NCBI RefSeq assembly: GCF_001887355.1 | Contig: NZ_MPIN01000003.1 | Location: forward strand, 763,956 to 827,955 | Length of the DNA: 64,000 nt | Source of the DNA: Cystobacter ferrugineus | GTDB lineage: Bacteria > Myxococcota > Myxococcia > Myxococcales > Myxococcaceae | Reading direction: 5' to 3' | In this document: one piece after another, positions 8,683 through 16,807 of the stretch | Numbering within the stretch: the first letter of the stretch is position 1 | Layout of the letters: every line of letters begins with the position of its first letter | The notes under the pieces: model-generated | Seen by the model: the letters and a program-made list of their open reading frames with translations, nothing else | The model's database searches: none | Told to the model about the DNA's origin: nothing | Translations under genes and position numbers: made by a program

Positions 8683-9591
8683 ATGCGACTGTGCTACGGT
8701 GGACTCAGGAGGTTATCCACCCTGGCCCGACTTCTCCCGTGGATCCCGCTCGCGCTCCTCTTGATGGGAGCAACTGCGGGAGCGCAGCCCCCGTCTCCCG
8801 CCCGCGAGCGCCAGGAGCGCCGCGTCACCCTGCCCAGCAACCCGGACGACCCAGGCCCGGAGGTGAGTGTGGCCGCCGGCGTCACCACCTACCTGCGCTT
8901 CGACGCCGCCTTGGACAAGGCCGCGGTGGATGTGGAGAGCCGTACCTCCCGCTTCACCTGGGTGGACGTGGGAGACACCCTCGTGGCTCTGGAGCCCTCG
9001 GTGGACTTGGGGGCCGAGGAGAAGCTGGTGGTGCGGGTGCGCTACCGGGACGGGGCCTCCCCGGCGAAAGCCACGCTCGCGCTGGTGACGCGCCCCGGGG
9101 TGGTGGACAAGGAGGTAGAGGTGGTGCGCCGCCCGCGCACGATCGAGGCACTGGAGGCGGAACTCGCAGCGCTCAAGGCCCATACCCGGGCGAGTGGGCC
9201 CGCCGGGCTCGTCTTCTCGGGGCGCCTCAACCTCCAAGGTGTGCGGGCCAGGCGCCTCGAGCGTATCCGCACGAGTACCCAGAGTGGGTTGCAGTACGTG
9301 GCGGGCGAGGGCTACCGCGCCAGCCTCTGGGCGCTCGCCGTCGTCCGCGTGCGAAACCTGCCAGGGCAGCCACCCTGGCTGCCCGGCTCCGCGCTCCTTA
9401 CCCGGCTGGACGGTACCCCGGTGAAGGTGCTCTCCGTGGACATGGACAAGGCGCAACTGGCTCCCGGTGAGGAGGGCCTCGTGGCGGTGGAGACGGAAGC
9501 GCCTTTCTGGAACGCGGAGAACATCCTTCGCCTGGAGCTCGTGGACAAGAGCGGCACCCGGCACCTTTCCATCCCCAACGTGAAGCTGTAG
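8683..9591 (+). CDS. DUF2381 family secreted protein (TIGR02268, Myxococcus paralogous family)
   Basis: 302 residues. The N-terminus is a signal peptide (hydrophobic run LARLLPWIPLALLLMG, cleavage near TAGAQ), so the product is exported. The body shows the features of this myxobacterial paralogous family: an early beta-rich part with RRVTLPSN, the central LVVRVRYRDG, a charged helical stretch RRPRTIEALEAELAALK, and a C-terminal immunoglobulin-like half. Family members lie next to Ser/Thr kinase genes, as here with a 12-base gap. The function is unknown; a periplasmic partner or sensor input for the kinase is a reasonable inference. Confidence 0.85.
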   Translation: MRLCYGGLRRLSTLARLLPWIPLALLLMGATAGAQPPSPARERQERRVTLPSNPDDPGPEVSVAAGVTTYLRFDAALDKAAVDVESRTSRFTWVDVGDTLVALEPSVDLGAEEKLVVRVRYRDGASPAKATLALVTRPGVVDKEVEVVRRPRTIEALEAELAALKAHTRASGPAGLVFSGRLNLQGVRARRLERIRTSTQSGLQYVAGEGYRASLWALAVVRVRNLPGQPPWLPGSALLTRLDGTPVKVLSVDMDKAQLAPGEEGLVAVETEAPFWNAENILRLELVDKSGTRHLSIPNVKL

Positions 9592-9603
9592 GAGCGCCAA
9601 CCC

Positions 9604-11463
9604 ATGACGACGCATGCCCTGCACCCGGACCAGCTCAAGCCCGGCGACATGGTGGGGCCCTGGCTCATCACACAGGTGCTGGGCCGCGGCGGCTCCTCGC
9701 GCGTCTTCAAGGTGGAGCGCGACGGCCAGCCCTACTCCATGAAGGTGGCGCTCCGCCCCCTCTCCGATTCCCGGGTGCACCTCTTCGAGGATAAGTACCC
9801 GGAAGCGGAGTACGTGGAGGAGAAGAACACCTACCGTCGGCTGGCGCGCGAGGCCGCGGCCCTCTTCACCTATTCTTCCCACCCCAACCTGCTGCGCGTG
9901 TACGGGGTGGACTTCTGGCCCAGCCCCAGCACGGGCTACCCCTTCCTCGTCACCGACTACGTGGACGGGGACACCTGGCACCAGTGGCGCTGGCGCACGC
10001 CCCCGCACGCCCTCCGGTTGGTGCGCACCTTCAGTGACGTGGTGCGCACCGTGGGGGCGCTGCACGCGCGCGGCGTCTACCACCGGGACTTGAAGGCGGA
10101 CAACATCCTCATCCGCCGCGCGGACGGTCGCCCCTTCCTCATCGACTTCGGCACTGCGCGCCTGCCGGGCGCCCTCTCTCAAACCATGGGCCTACCCGAG
10201 GGGGTGCTGCACCTGCTGCCGCCGGAGTTGCTGGCCTACGCGCGCACCGAGGCGTGGAAGCGGGGCCAGCCCTTCCAGGGCGGTGCGAGCGCGGACCTGT
10301 ACGCCCTGGGGGTGTTGCTCTACCAGGCGCTCACGGACCTGCACCCCTTCGACCCGGAGCTGCCGGACAAGGAACTGGTGGCGGCCATCGCCACCGTCCC
10401 TCCGGTGGCCCCCCACCTCCTCAACCCCCTGGTACCGCGCTCCTTGAGCGACATCGCCATGAAGCTGCTGGAGAAGCGGCCCGAGGATCGCTACCCCAGC
10501 ACCGAGGCGCTGCTCCAGGCGCTGGAGGCGGCCGCGGAGAAGGGGAGTACCTCCCCCGCCTGGAAGGTGCCGCTCTTCCCCGCCGAGGAGGGCCTGGCGG
10601 AGCAGGAGGAAGAAGTGGCGCCTTCGCCGGGGTTGCTGGCACCAGAGCTCAAGGGGCCTGAAAAAGAGGGACCGCCCATCCGCGAGGAACGGGGCTCACA
10701 ACCGGAAGGCGCGAGCGCGGCTCCGGAGGTGTCCCCGCATTCAGCCGAGGCGCAGGCGAGCCCCGCGCCCCCTGCTGCTGCCATCCCTCCGCGCCGCGCC
10801 TGGGGGACCCAACTCCTGCTCGGTGCCGTGGGCCTTGGCGTGTTCGGCCTTGCCTTGTGGCTGGTGCTCTCCACACTCGCGCCTCCGCCCGAGGCGCTGC
10901 TGCCCGGGCCTCGCCGTTCCGCGAAAGGAAGTCCGCCCGTGCCTACCGCTCCTCGTTCCTCTCCCTCGAGCCTCCTCGCCGCATGGTTGTGTGCCACCGC
11001 CGGGTTGGGATGTCCCGCCGCGCAGGTGAAACCTCCGGAGCCCACCGACTGCCCCCAGGATGCCATCGAGGCCATGTCCCAGGAGTTGAAGGTTCGGGAG
11101 GGCAGTCCGCTCGAGGCGATCATCGACATCAACCAGCCCGGCGAACCCGGCGAGGAAGGCGTCTACCGGGACGGCCCCATCATCAGCCGCATCACTCGGG
11201 GGGATGGAAACTTGCCGGTAGGGACGCTGCTCCATGGCCAGCTCTGGACGGGCCCCGGCATCGACGAACTCTGGGAGAAGGAAAGGCTGCCGGCCGTCAT
11301 GGGTCGCTACTCCCAGGCCGTGCTGCCGGATGGCCGGAAGTACCCCGTGTGCATCGTGCTGGGCGACGTGGACGGGCGTATCGTCATGGAGGAGGGCTCC
11401 AAGCCGGGAGCCTTCATCCTTGGCCGGAATGTGCCGGTGAGCGTCGTCTTGCGCTGGCCGTGA
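9604..11463 (+). CDS. Transmembrane serine/threonine protein kinase
   Basis: 619 residues. The kinase domain spans about 15-300, with the Gly-rich loop LGRGGSSRVF, the ATP-binding Lys near 47 in YSMKVAL, the catalytic loop YHRDLKADN (Asp162) and the metal-binding DFG at 181-183. All catalytic residues are present, so it should be active. A Pro/Glu-rich juxtamembrane linker leads to one membrane helix at about 401-424. A C-terminal domain of about 190 residues should lie in the periplasm. It follows the DUF2381 gene closely and is probably cotranscribed with it. The substrate is unknown. Confidence 0.9.
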   Translation: MTTHALHPDQLKPGDMVGPWLITQVLGRGGSSRVFKVERDGQPYSMKVALRPLSDSRVHLFEDKYPEAEYVEEKNTYRRLAREAAALFTYSSHPNLLRVYGVDFWPSPSTGYPFLVTDYVDGDTWHQWRWRTPPHALRLVRTFSDVVRTVGALHARGVYHRDLKADNILIRRADGRPFLIDFGTARLPGALSQTMGLPEGVLHLLPPELLAYARTEAWKRGQPFQGGASADLYALGVLLYQALTDLHPFDPELPDKELVAAIATVPPVAPHLLNPLVPRSLSDIAMKLLEKRPEDRYPSTEALLQALEAAAEKGSTSPAWKVPLFPAEEGLAEQEEEVAPSPGLLAPELKGPEKEGPPIREERGSQPEGASAAPEVSPHSAEAQASPAPPAAAIPPRRAWGTQLLLGAVGLGVFGLALWLVLSTLAPPPEALLPGPRRSAKGSPPVPTAPRSSPSSLLAAWLCATAGLGCPAAQVKPPEPTDCPQDAIEAMSQELKVREGSPLEAIIDINQPGEPGEEGVYRDGPIISRITRGDGNLPVGTLLHGQLWTGPGIDELWEKERLPAVMGRYSQAVLPDGRKYPVCIVLGDVDGRIVMEEGSKPGAFILGRNVPVSVVLRWP

Positions 11464-11602
11464 GACATGGCCCTCGGAGCTGCCCTGGTTGCCTAAACAA
11501 GGCGGCTCTCCCCTAAGCCAGTTTGAGACAGTAGCCGAAAGCCTTCTTCCTGGCGGTGGCCATCGTTGCGTCGCGCCCCGAGTGGGCTCTTCGCCGAGAC
11601 GC

Positions 11603-12400
11603 TCACCCGTCGGTGAAGGTCGCCGTCAGGGCGTGGTGATCGGAGGCCACGCCCACGTCCACCACGTCGGCACCGAGGAGCCGCTCGGCCAGCTGGGGCG
11701 AGGCGAAGACGTAGTCCGTGCGCAGGTCGATGACCTCCGCGCCGCGCTGGCGCCGGGCGGTCACCCACCGCGAGGACACAGGCCGCGGACGCAACGCATC
11801 CACCCAGCCGAAGCCCTCCAGCTCATCGATGACATCGAAGCGGGGCGGGTGGCCGTACTTGTCCATCCCCGCGCGACGGACGCGGTCGGCGAGGTCCACG
11901 GGGTAGGGATCCGCGCGTGACAGGGAGTTGAGATCCCCGGCCAACAGGAACGTCCCTTGGGCGAAGGTCGAGGGCTCGATCAGCGAGCGCAGGTAGCGCG
12001 CCTCCACGAAGCGCAGGTTCTCGTGGTGGGAGTCGAAGTGCGCCGCGAAGAGCGTCAATGGCTCCGTGCCCGTCTCCAGTTCGCACTCGAGAAGGCAGTG
12101 GCCGATGAAGTGGGCGTCGTTGTGAGCACGGGCCGAGCGCAAAGGCAGACGGCTCGCGACGGCGACATGGTAGCGGTTGCCACTCGGGCGGGGGCGGGCC
12201 GTGCCCAGGCGCACATGCGTGTCGGTGGCGGGGAGATTCAACGCCGCGGCGACCTGGCCGAGGCGCTCGCCATCCTCCCAACCCAGGCACTCCTGCAGCA
12301 CGAGCACGTCCGGGTTCTCGCGGGCGATGAGCGGGAGGAGCAGGGGCATCCGCTCCTCTCCACCCATCAGGACGTTGAGGGTCATCACCTTCAGTGGCAT
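11603..12400 (-). CDS. Endonuclease/exonuclease/phosphatase family protein
   Basis: 265 residues with the motifs of the metal-dependent EEP fold: MTLNVLMGG at the N-terminus (Asn), VLVLQECLGW with the metal-binding Glu, AAHFDSHHE, LAGDLNSLS (Asp/Asn), TDYVFAS and a C-terminal SDHHALTATF supplying the last Asp-His pair. The catalytic set appears complete. Members cut phosphodiester or phosphomonoester bonds in DNA, lipids or inositol phosphates; the substrate is not predictable here. No signal peptide is evident, so it is probably cytoplasmic. The start follows the conserved N-terminal strand. Confidence 0.85.
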   Translation of the reverse strand: MPLKVMTLNVLMGGEERMPLLLPLIARENPDVLVLQECLGWEDGERLGQVAAALNLPATDTHVRLGTARPRPSGNRYHVAVASRLPLRSARAHNDAHFIGHCLLECELETGTEPLTLFAAHFDSHHENLRFVEARYLRSLIEPSTFAQGTFLLAGDLNSLSRADPYPVDLADRVRRAGMDKYGHPPRFDVIDELEGFGWVDALRPRPVSSRWVTARRQRGAEVIDLRTDYVFASPQLAERLLGADVVDVGVASDHHALTATFTDG

Positions 12401-12461
12401 GCCGGACAGCCTACGCGAGGAGGTGCCCGTCCGCCGCCAGCACTTCTCACCCGGACCCGGC

Positions 12462-13469
12462 TCACACGGAGATGACGATCTTCCCGAAGTGGCCGCCGGA
12501 CTCCATGTAGCGCAGGGCCTCGCGCGCCTCGGCGAAGGGGAAGACGCGGTCGATGACCGGCTTCGTCTTCTCCCGGCTCATCGCGCTCAGCATGTCCTCG
12601 AACATGACGCGGCTGCCCACATAGGTTGGCTCGATGCGCAGCGCCTTTCCGCCCGTGTCCACCTTGTCCGCCTTGCCCATGGCCCCAGTGAGCAGGCCGA
12701 TGAGCGCGATGTGGCCTCCCTTCTTCGTGGCCCGCACCGAGTGGGGCAGGGTCCCGGCTCCGCCCACTTCGAGCACGTGGTCCACGCCCTCTCCACCCGT
12801 GAGCGCGAGCACCTGCTCCTCCCAGTTCGGCGACTTCTTGTAGTTGATGAGCCCCTCCGCCCCCAGCCGCTTGCCGCGCTCCAGCTTGTCGTCATGGCTG
12901 GAGGTGAGGAGGACGCGCGCTCCAAGAGCGCGGGCGAGCTGGAGGGCGAAGATGGACACGCCGCCCGTCCCCTGGGCGAGCACCGTCTGCCCCGCCTTCA
13001 GTCCCCCCTGGGGCACGAGCGCGTTCCAGGCGGTGACGGCCGCGCAGGGCAGGGTGGCGCCTTCCTCGAAGGACAGCCAGTCCGGCAGGAGGACGAGCCC
13101 CTCGGCGTCCAGGACCACGTACTCGGCGAGCACACCGGGCACGCTCCCGCCGAGCGCATTCCCGACCTTCTCGGGGGTGCTCGGACCCTCCGTCCAGACC
13201 TGGAAGAAGGTGGGCGCGACCCGGTCCCCGGGCTTCACGCGGGTGACTCCCGCGCCGACGGCGACCACCTCCCCCGCGCCGTCCGAGACGGGGATGATGG
13301 GCGTCTTCGCGCCCGGATAGGTGCCCTTGGCGATGATGAGATCCCGATAGTTGAGCGACACGGCGCGGATGCGGACGAGCGCCTGTCCAGGGCCCGGTTG
13401 GGGCTGGGGCTTCTCGACCTGGACCCAACTCTCGATGCCGGTGGTGCTCTGCAGTTCGTAGGCCTTCAT
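12462..13469 (-). CDS. Zinc-independent MDR family NAD(P)-dependent oxidoreductase (quinone reductase-like)
   Basis: 335 residues from the ATG at 13469; that ATG overlaps the previous stop by four bases (ATGA), and the open frame upstream is only a shadow. It is a medium-chain dehydrogenase/reductase with an N-terminal GroES-like part (YRDLIIAKGTYPG, IPVSDGAGEVVAVG) and a Rossmann domain with QGTGGVSIFALQLARALGA. The zinc-binding Cys cluster of true alcohol dehydrogenases is absent, pointing to quinone oxidoreductase or enoyl reductase chemistry. It is translationally coupled to the upstream alpha/beta hydrolase, which suggests a shared small-molecule pathway. Confidence 0.85.
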   Translation of the reverse strand: MKAYELQSTTGIESWVQVEKPQPQPGPGQALVRIRAVSLNYRDLIIAKGTYPGAKTPIIPVSDGAGEVVAVGAGVTRVKPGDRVAPTFFQVWTEGPSTPEKVGNALGGSVPGVLAEYVVLDAEGLVLLPDWLSFEEGATLPCAAVTAWNALVPQGGLKAGQTVLAQGTGGVSIFALQLARALGARVLLTSSHDDKLERGKRLGAEGLINYKKSPNWEEQVLALTGGEGVDHVLEVGGAGTLPHSVRATKKGGHIALIGLLTGAMGKADKVDTGGKALRIEPTYVGSRVMFEDMLSAMSREKTKPVIDRVFPFAEAREALRYMESGGHFGKIVISV

Positions 13470-14512
13470 GGTGTGGTCTCCCTGGGAATCTTCACGGTGG
13501 CCGCTTCGATGCCCGGCCTCACCTGCCGTTCCGTGTCGCTCAGCACTTGCTGGAGGTGCTCGCACAACTTCGTCGTGCCGCGAACGGATTCGGGGAAGCC
13601 CTCGCCGAAGATCTGGAAGTCGTGGACCATCTCCGGCCACACCTCCAGGTGCGTCTGGACGCCATGGGCGCGGGCCTTCTCGGTGATGCGAACGCCATCG
13701 TCGTATTGGATCTCCGCGCTGCCCACGTGGACGAACAGCGGGGGCAAGCCCCTCAAGTCCGCGTGAAGGGGCGAGGCGAGCGGCTCGCGCGCGGAGGCTC
13801 CACCGAGAAACCAGCCCGCCCAGTGCAACAGCATGGCCTTGTCGCCCCAGTCATAGGCGGCGTTGCGCTCCACGCTGGCTCCGCCACACTCCAGGTCCAC
13901 CCAGGGCGCGATCACCACGGCGCCCGCCGGCAGCGGTGTGCCCTGGTCTCGCGCGGCCACGAGCGCCGACAGGGCCAGTCCCCCTCCCGCCGAGTCCCCG
14001 GCGAACACCACCCGCCGCGGCGGCACGCCCGTGGACAACAGCCACCGGTACACGGCCAGGGTGTCCTCCAGTTGCGCGGGGAAGGGGTGCTCGGGCGCGA
14101 GCCGGTAGTCCGGCGCGAGGACTCGCAGGCCCGTGCCCAGGGCCAGTCGCGCGAGCAGATCCCCATGCGTGCGCGTGGAGCCCATGACGTACGAGCCCCC
14201 ATGGAGGTAGAGCACCACCGCGTTGCTGGAGCGCTCGGGAGGCGAGAACCACACCGAGGGCACGCCTCCCGCCGACACCTCTTCCCGGTGCACGCGCCGC
14301 GAGGCGGGGGTGGGGCGGGCCATCCGCTCCATCTCCGCGCGCTGCTCCGGGGCGGGACGGAGGTAGAGGCGCTCGTTGCTCGCCTTCATGACGGCCACGG
14401 TGGCTTCATACGCGAAGCTCCACCCGGGCCTCAGTGGCCCCTGCTTCATGCGCCGCACCGCCGTACCCAGACTCGCGCCGATCAGCGTCGAGAGCGTGGA
14501 AAGCGTTCCCAT
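13466..14512 (-). CDS. Alpha/beta hydrolase of the hormone-sensitive lipase family
   Basis: 348 residues from the ATG at 14512, chosen because a run of six G lies just upstream at good spacing; an in-frame start eight codons earlier lacks this. The family IV esterase signature is clear: the oxyanion loop YLHGGSYVMG, the nucleophile elbow GDSAGGGLAL, and the acid/His pair near the C-terminus (HVGSAEIQYDD, then MVHDFQIF). It probably hydrolyses small carboxylic esters in the cytoplasm. It is translationally coupled to the following oxidoreductase gene. Confidence 0.85.
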   Translation of the reverse strand: MGTLSTLSTLIGASLGTAVRRMKQGPLRPGWSFAYEATVAVMKASNERLYLRPAPEQRAEMERMARPTPASRRVHREEVSAGGVPSVWFSPPERSSNAVVLYLHGGSYVMGSTRTHGDLLARLALGTGLRVLAPDYRLAPEHPFPAQLEDTLAVYRWLLSTGVPPRRVVFAGDSAGGGLALSALVAARDQGTPLPAGAVVIAPWVDLECGGASVERNAAYDWGDKAMLLHWAGWFLGGASAREPLASPLHADLRGLPPLFVHVGSAEIQYDDGVRITEKARAHGVQTHLEVWPEMVHDFQIFGEGFPESVRGTTKLCEHLQQVLSDTERQVRPGIEAATVKIPRETTP

Positions 14513-14566
14513 GTGTGTCCCCCCCTGCCCACGCACTCTGTCCCAGTGGCGTGTCCGCGGGAAGGG

Positions 14567-15508
14567 TCACCCCGTGGGCGATGGGTGCGCGGAAGACACT
14601 CGGGACTCACGACGTGCGCCCGCGTTGAACAAGTCCAGGAGCCGTGTGGTGACGTGCTCGGCCCGCACCAGCGTGACGTCATGCCCCGCTCCCGGAACCA
14701 GCTCGATGTCGATGCCGGGGGCCACGCGGCGCAGGCGCTCGACCGCGGCGGAGGCCGGGAAGATGCGCTCGTTCTCTCCCACGATGAAGAGCGTGGGCGA
14801 GGGCAGCGCCCGCAGCTGCTCGTCGCTCAGGAGCGAGGGCTCCACCAGCCGGCGTGCCTTGAAGCTGCGGATCGCCAGGTAGCCCTCCTCGATGCGCCGC
14901 TCGAGCTGGGAGCGGCTCTGGGCGTCCCCCACGGACAGATCATGGGCGAGCCACGTCATGAAGCGGCGCGTGAAGAAGCGCGAGGGCAGGGCGCACGAAA
15001 TCGCCCGGAGCATGAAGCCCAGGCCCAGCGGCATCACCGTGCCAGCGGGGGCGATGAGGGCCAGGGCCGAGAGCCGCTCGGGTCTCGTCAGCGCGTACTG
15101 CGCGGCGATCCAGGCACCATAGGAGACGCCCGCGAGCCCGAAGCGTCCCCCGGGGACCAGCGCGGTGGTGAGCTCGTCCAGCCACGTCACGAAGTCCCGG
15201 GCCGTGTGCACCGGACGCGAGGGCTCGCTGCGGCCGTAGTCCGCGATGCTGTCCATGGCCCAGACACGGTGGTGGGCGGAGAGCGCGGCGACGTTGGCCG
15301 CCCACATGAGCGAGGTGGCCCCGGCTCCCGGCAACAGCACCAGGGGCGGCGCGTCCACCGGGCCCGAGCCGCGGACGAACGTCGAGCCGTATGACGTCGG
15401 CACGAAGCGCTGCTCGGAGGGGACCGGCCAGCATGTGCTCCACTCCTCGTAAGCCTTCAGATACCTGCTCCGAGCGGCTTCACTGCGAAATGGTGAGGGA
15501 CTCGACAT
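14567..15508 (-). CDS. Alpha/beta hydrolase
   Basis: 313 residues. Motifs include LLPGAGATSLMW (oxyanion region), the nucleophile elbow AGVSYGAWIA, FIVGENERIFPAS carrying the acid, and GAGHDVTLV carrying the catalytic His. It resembles general lipase/esterase-like or meta-cleavage hydrolases of the abhydrolase_1 family. There is no signal peptide. It lies upstream of, and in the same direction as, the esterase and oxidoreductase genes with a gap of about 55 bases, so it may be the first gene of that operon. The substrate is unknown. Confidence 0.85.
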   Translation of the reverse strand: MSSPSPFRSEAARSRYLKAYEEWSTCWPVPSEQRFVPTSYGSTFVRGSGPVDAPPLVLLPGAGATSLMWAANVAALSAHHRVWAMDSIADYGRSEPSRPVHTARDFVTWLDELTTALVPGGRFGLAGVSYGAWIAAQYALTRPERLSALALIAPAGTVMPLGLGFMLRAISCALPSRFFTRRFMTWLAHDLSVGDAQSRSQLERRIEEGYLAIRSFKARRLVEPSLLSDEQLRALPSPTLFIVGENERIFPASAAVERLRRVAPGIDIELVPGAGHDVTLVRAEHVTTRLLDLFNAGARRESRVSSAHPSPTG

Positions 15509-15583
15509 GCGCGCAGCATGGCCGCGATGGCCTCGCCCTTCCAGCGTTTGACATGGGCGTGTTCATGGTCAGGTTGAGGCCGC

Positions 15584-15889
15584 ATGCGCGGCTTCCCACA
15601 TCTCATTGCCCGGTGGTTGAGGCTGGCATTGGCGTGCCTCACGGTCCTCGGGGCCAGCATGTCGGCGCACGCGCATCCGGCCTCCGAGGCCGCGGTGGCC
15701 GTCTGGGTCGAGCGCCATGAGTCGGCACGGCGGCGCCCGGCGGTGGATGCGTCCGTTCGCCTCGCGCACCCGGCCGCGGGTTCCCCCTGTACCCCCGCCC
15801 GTGTGGCGTTCCCGGGTTCTCTCCGGGAGGCGCGCACCGAGGCGCCATCGCGCCGACTCTTCCTCCTTCATCGCGCGCTCCTCCACTGA
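15584..15889 (+). CDS. Small putative secreted protein
   Basis: 101 residues. The N-terminus has a plausible Sec signal peptide: basic start, hydrophobic stretch LALACLTVLGA, cleavage near SAHAHP. The mature part is Arg/Ala-rich with no recognised family, and its composition is close to that of random high-GC sequence. The signal peptide is the main reason to keep it. It could instead be non-coding. Confidence 0.4.
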   Translation: MRGFPHLIARWLRLALACLTVLGASMSAHAHPASEAAVAVWVERHESARRRPAVDASVRLAHPAAGSPCTPARVAFPGSLREARTEAPSRRLFLLHRALLH

Positions 15890-15940
15890 GCCTTTCCCGG
15901 CACCCGTCCCTGGAAAGTCTCTCACCTGGAGGAGTTCCCC

Positions 15941-16141
15941 ATGACCTTGTTTCCCAAGGCCGTGCGCGCGTTCGTGCGCGCCAGCCTGCGCTTCGCCTTT
16001 CGTGTCATCCGATTGCTGTTCATCCTCGCCCTGGTGGTCCTGCCCGCGCCCCTGACGGCCTGGGTGGTCGTCATCCTGGAGCCACTTCGCCGCAACGTGC
16101 CCGCCGAGGTCCTCCGTCAGGAGGAGGAACCGCCGGAGTGA
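15941..16141 (+). CDS. Small membrane protein
   Basis: 66 residues preceded by ggagg at good distance from the ATG. A basic amphipathic N-terminus, FPKAVRAFVRASLRFAFRVI, leads to one strong hydrophobic helix (LLFILALVVLPAPLTAWVVVIL), then a short charged tail. A single-pass inner-membrane protein is likely. No family is recognised, and neighbours give no functional clue. Confidence 0.6.
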   Translation: MTLFPKAVRAFVRASLRFAFRVIRLLFILALVVLPAPLTAWVVVILEPLRRNVPAEVLRQEEEPPE

Positions 16142-16201
16142 AATCGGAGTCCACATCTCCGGACGCCAGCCCCACGGCTCGCCTCTGGTACAAGCGGCGG
16201 C

Positions 16202-16567
16202 ATGAAGACCGACGTCCTGATGCTGTCGTACTCCGGTTGTGGAACCTGCAAGAAGGCGCTGCAGTGGCTCGAGCAGCACGACGTGGCGCCGCGCGTGCGC
16301 CCCATCGTCGAGCAGCCGCCCACCCCCGCCGAGCTGGCGAAGTGGATTGCCCAGAGCGGGGTGTCCGTGCGCAAGTGGCTCAACACCAGCGGGCAGAGCT
16401 ACCGCGCCCTCGGCAAGGAGAAGGTGGACGCCGCGAGCGACGCGCAGCTCGTCGAATGGCTCGCGGCGGACGGCAAGCTCGTCAAGCGGCCGGTGCTCGT
16501 GCGGGGCTCGCGGGTGCTCGTGGGCTTCAAGCCCGAGGCCTACGAGGAGCTCTTCGCCTCCTCGTGA
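16202..16567 (+). CDS. ArsC/Spx/MgsR family thioredoxin-fold protein
   Basis: 121 residues, the usual family length. The N-terminus, LMLSYSGCGTCKKALQWLE, contains a CxxC redox pair on the thioredoxin-like strand-helix. Further on come SGQSYRALG and the C-terminal KRPVLVRGSRVLVGFKPEAY, matching the cis-Pro loop and last strand of ArsC/YffB/Spx proteins. True arsenate reductases carry C-x5-R, which is not evident here, so a redox or glutathione-linked role is more likely. A terminator-like hairpin follows the gene. Confidence 0.8.
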   Translation: MKTDVLMLSYSGCGTCKKALQWLEQHDVAPRVRPIVEQPPTPAELAKWIAQSGVSVRKWLNTSGQSYRALGKEKVDAASDAQLVEWLAADGKLVKRPVLVRGSRVLVGFKPEAYEELFASS

Positions 16568-16582
16568 TGGCGCCCCGGGAGG

Positions 16583-16617
16583 AATGCCCCACGCTCGCGG
16601 GGCGTAGGGCATTTTGC
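16583..16617 (+). terminator. Hairpin followed by T-run after the ArsC-like gene
   Basis: The arms aatgccc and gggcatt enclose an inner gcccc/ggggc stem, and tttg follows. It lies 16 bases after the stop of the ArsC-like gene. The shape is that of an intrinsic terminator with a short T-tract. Confidence 0.5.
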
Positions 16618-16807
16618 CCCGACATCTCCTGAAACTCGCCCCCGGGAATAAGCGGCCCCGTTGACCGTGCCCGAGGGAAGAGCGGACCCGGCCGAGGGTG
16701 GGTGGGCTCTCCGCGCCGGTGCGGGGGCCTTGGCGCGGACCCTGCACACGGAGGTCTCCAGAACGGATGCACTGGGTATGGAACCCGGTCCCAAAGGAGT
16801 CCTCACC

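Noticed and set aside
16202-16567. Genuine arsenate reductase ArsC
   Set aside because: The CxxC motif and lack of an evident C-x5-R point to the wider ArsC/Spx/MgsR group; no ars genes nearby.
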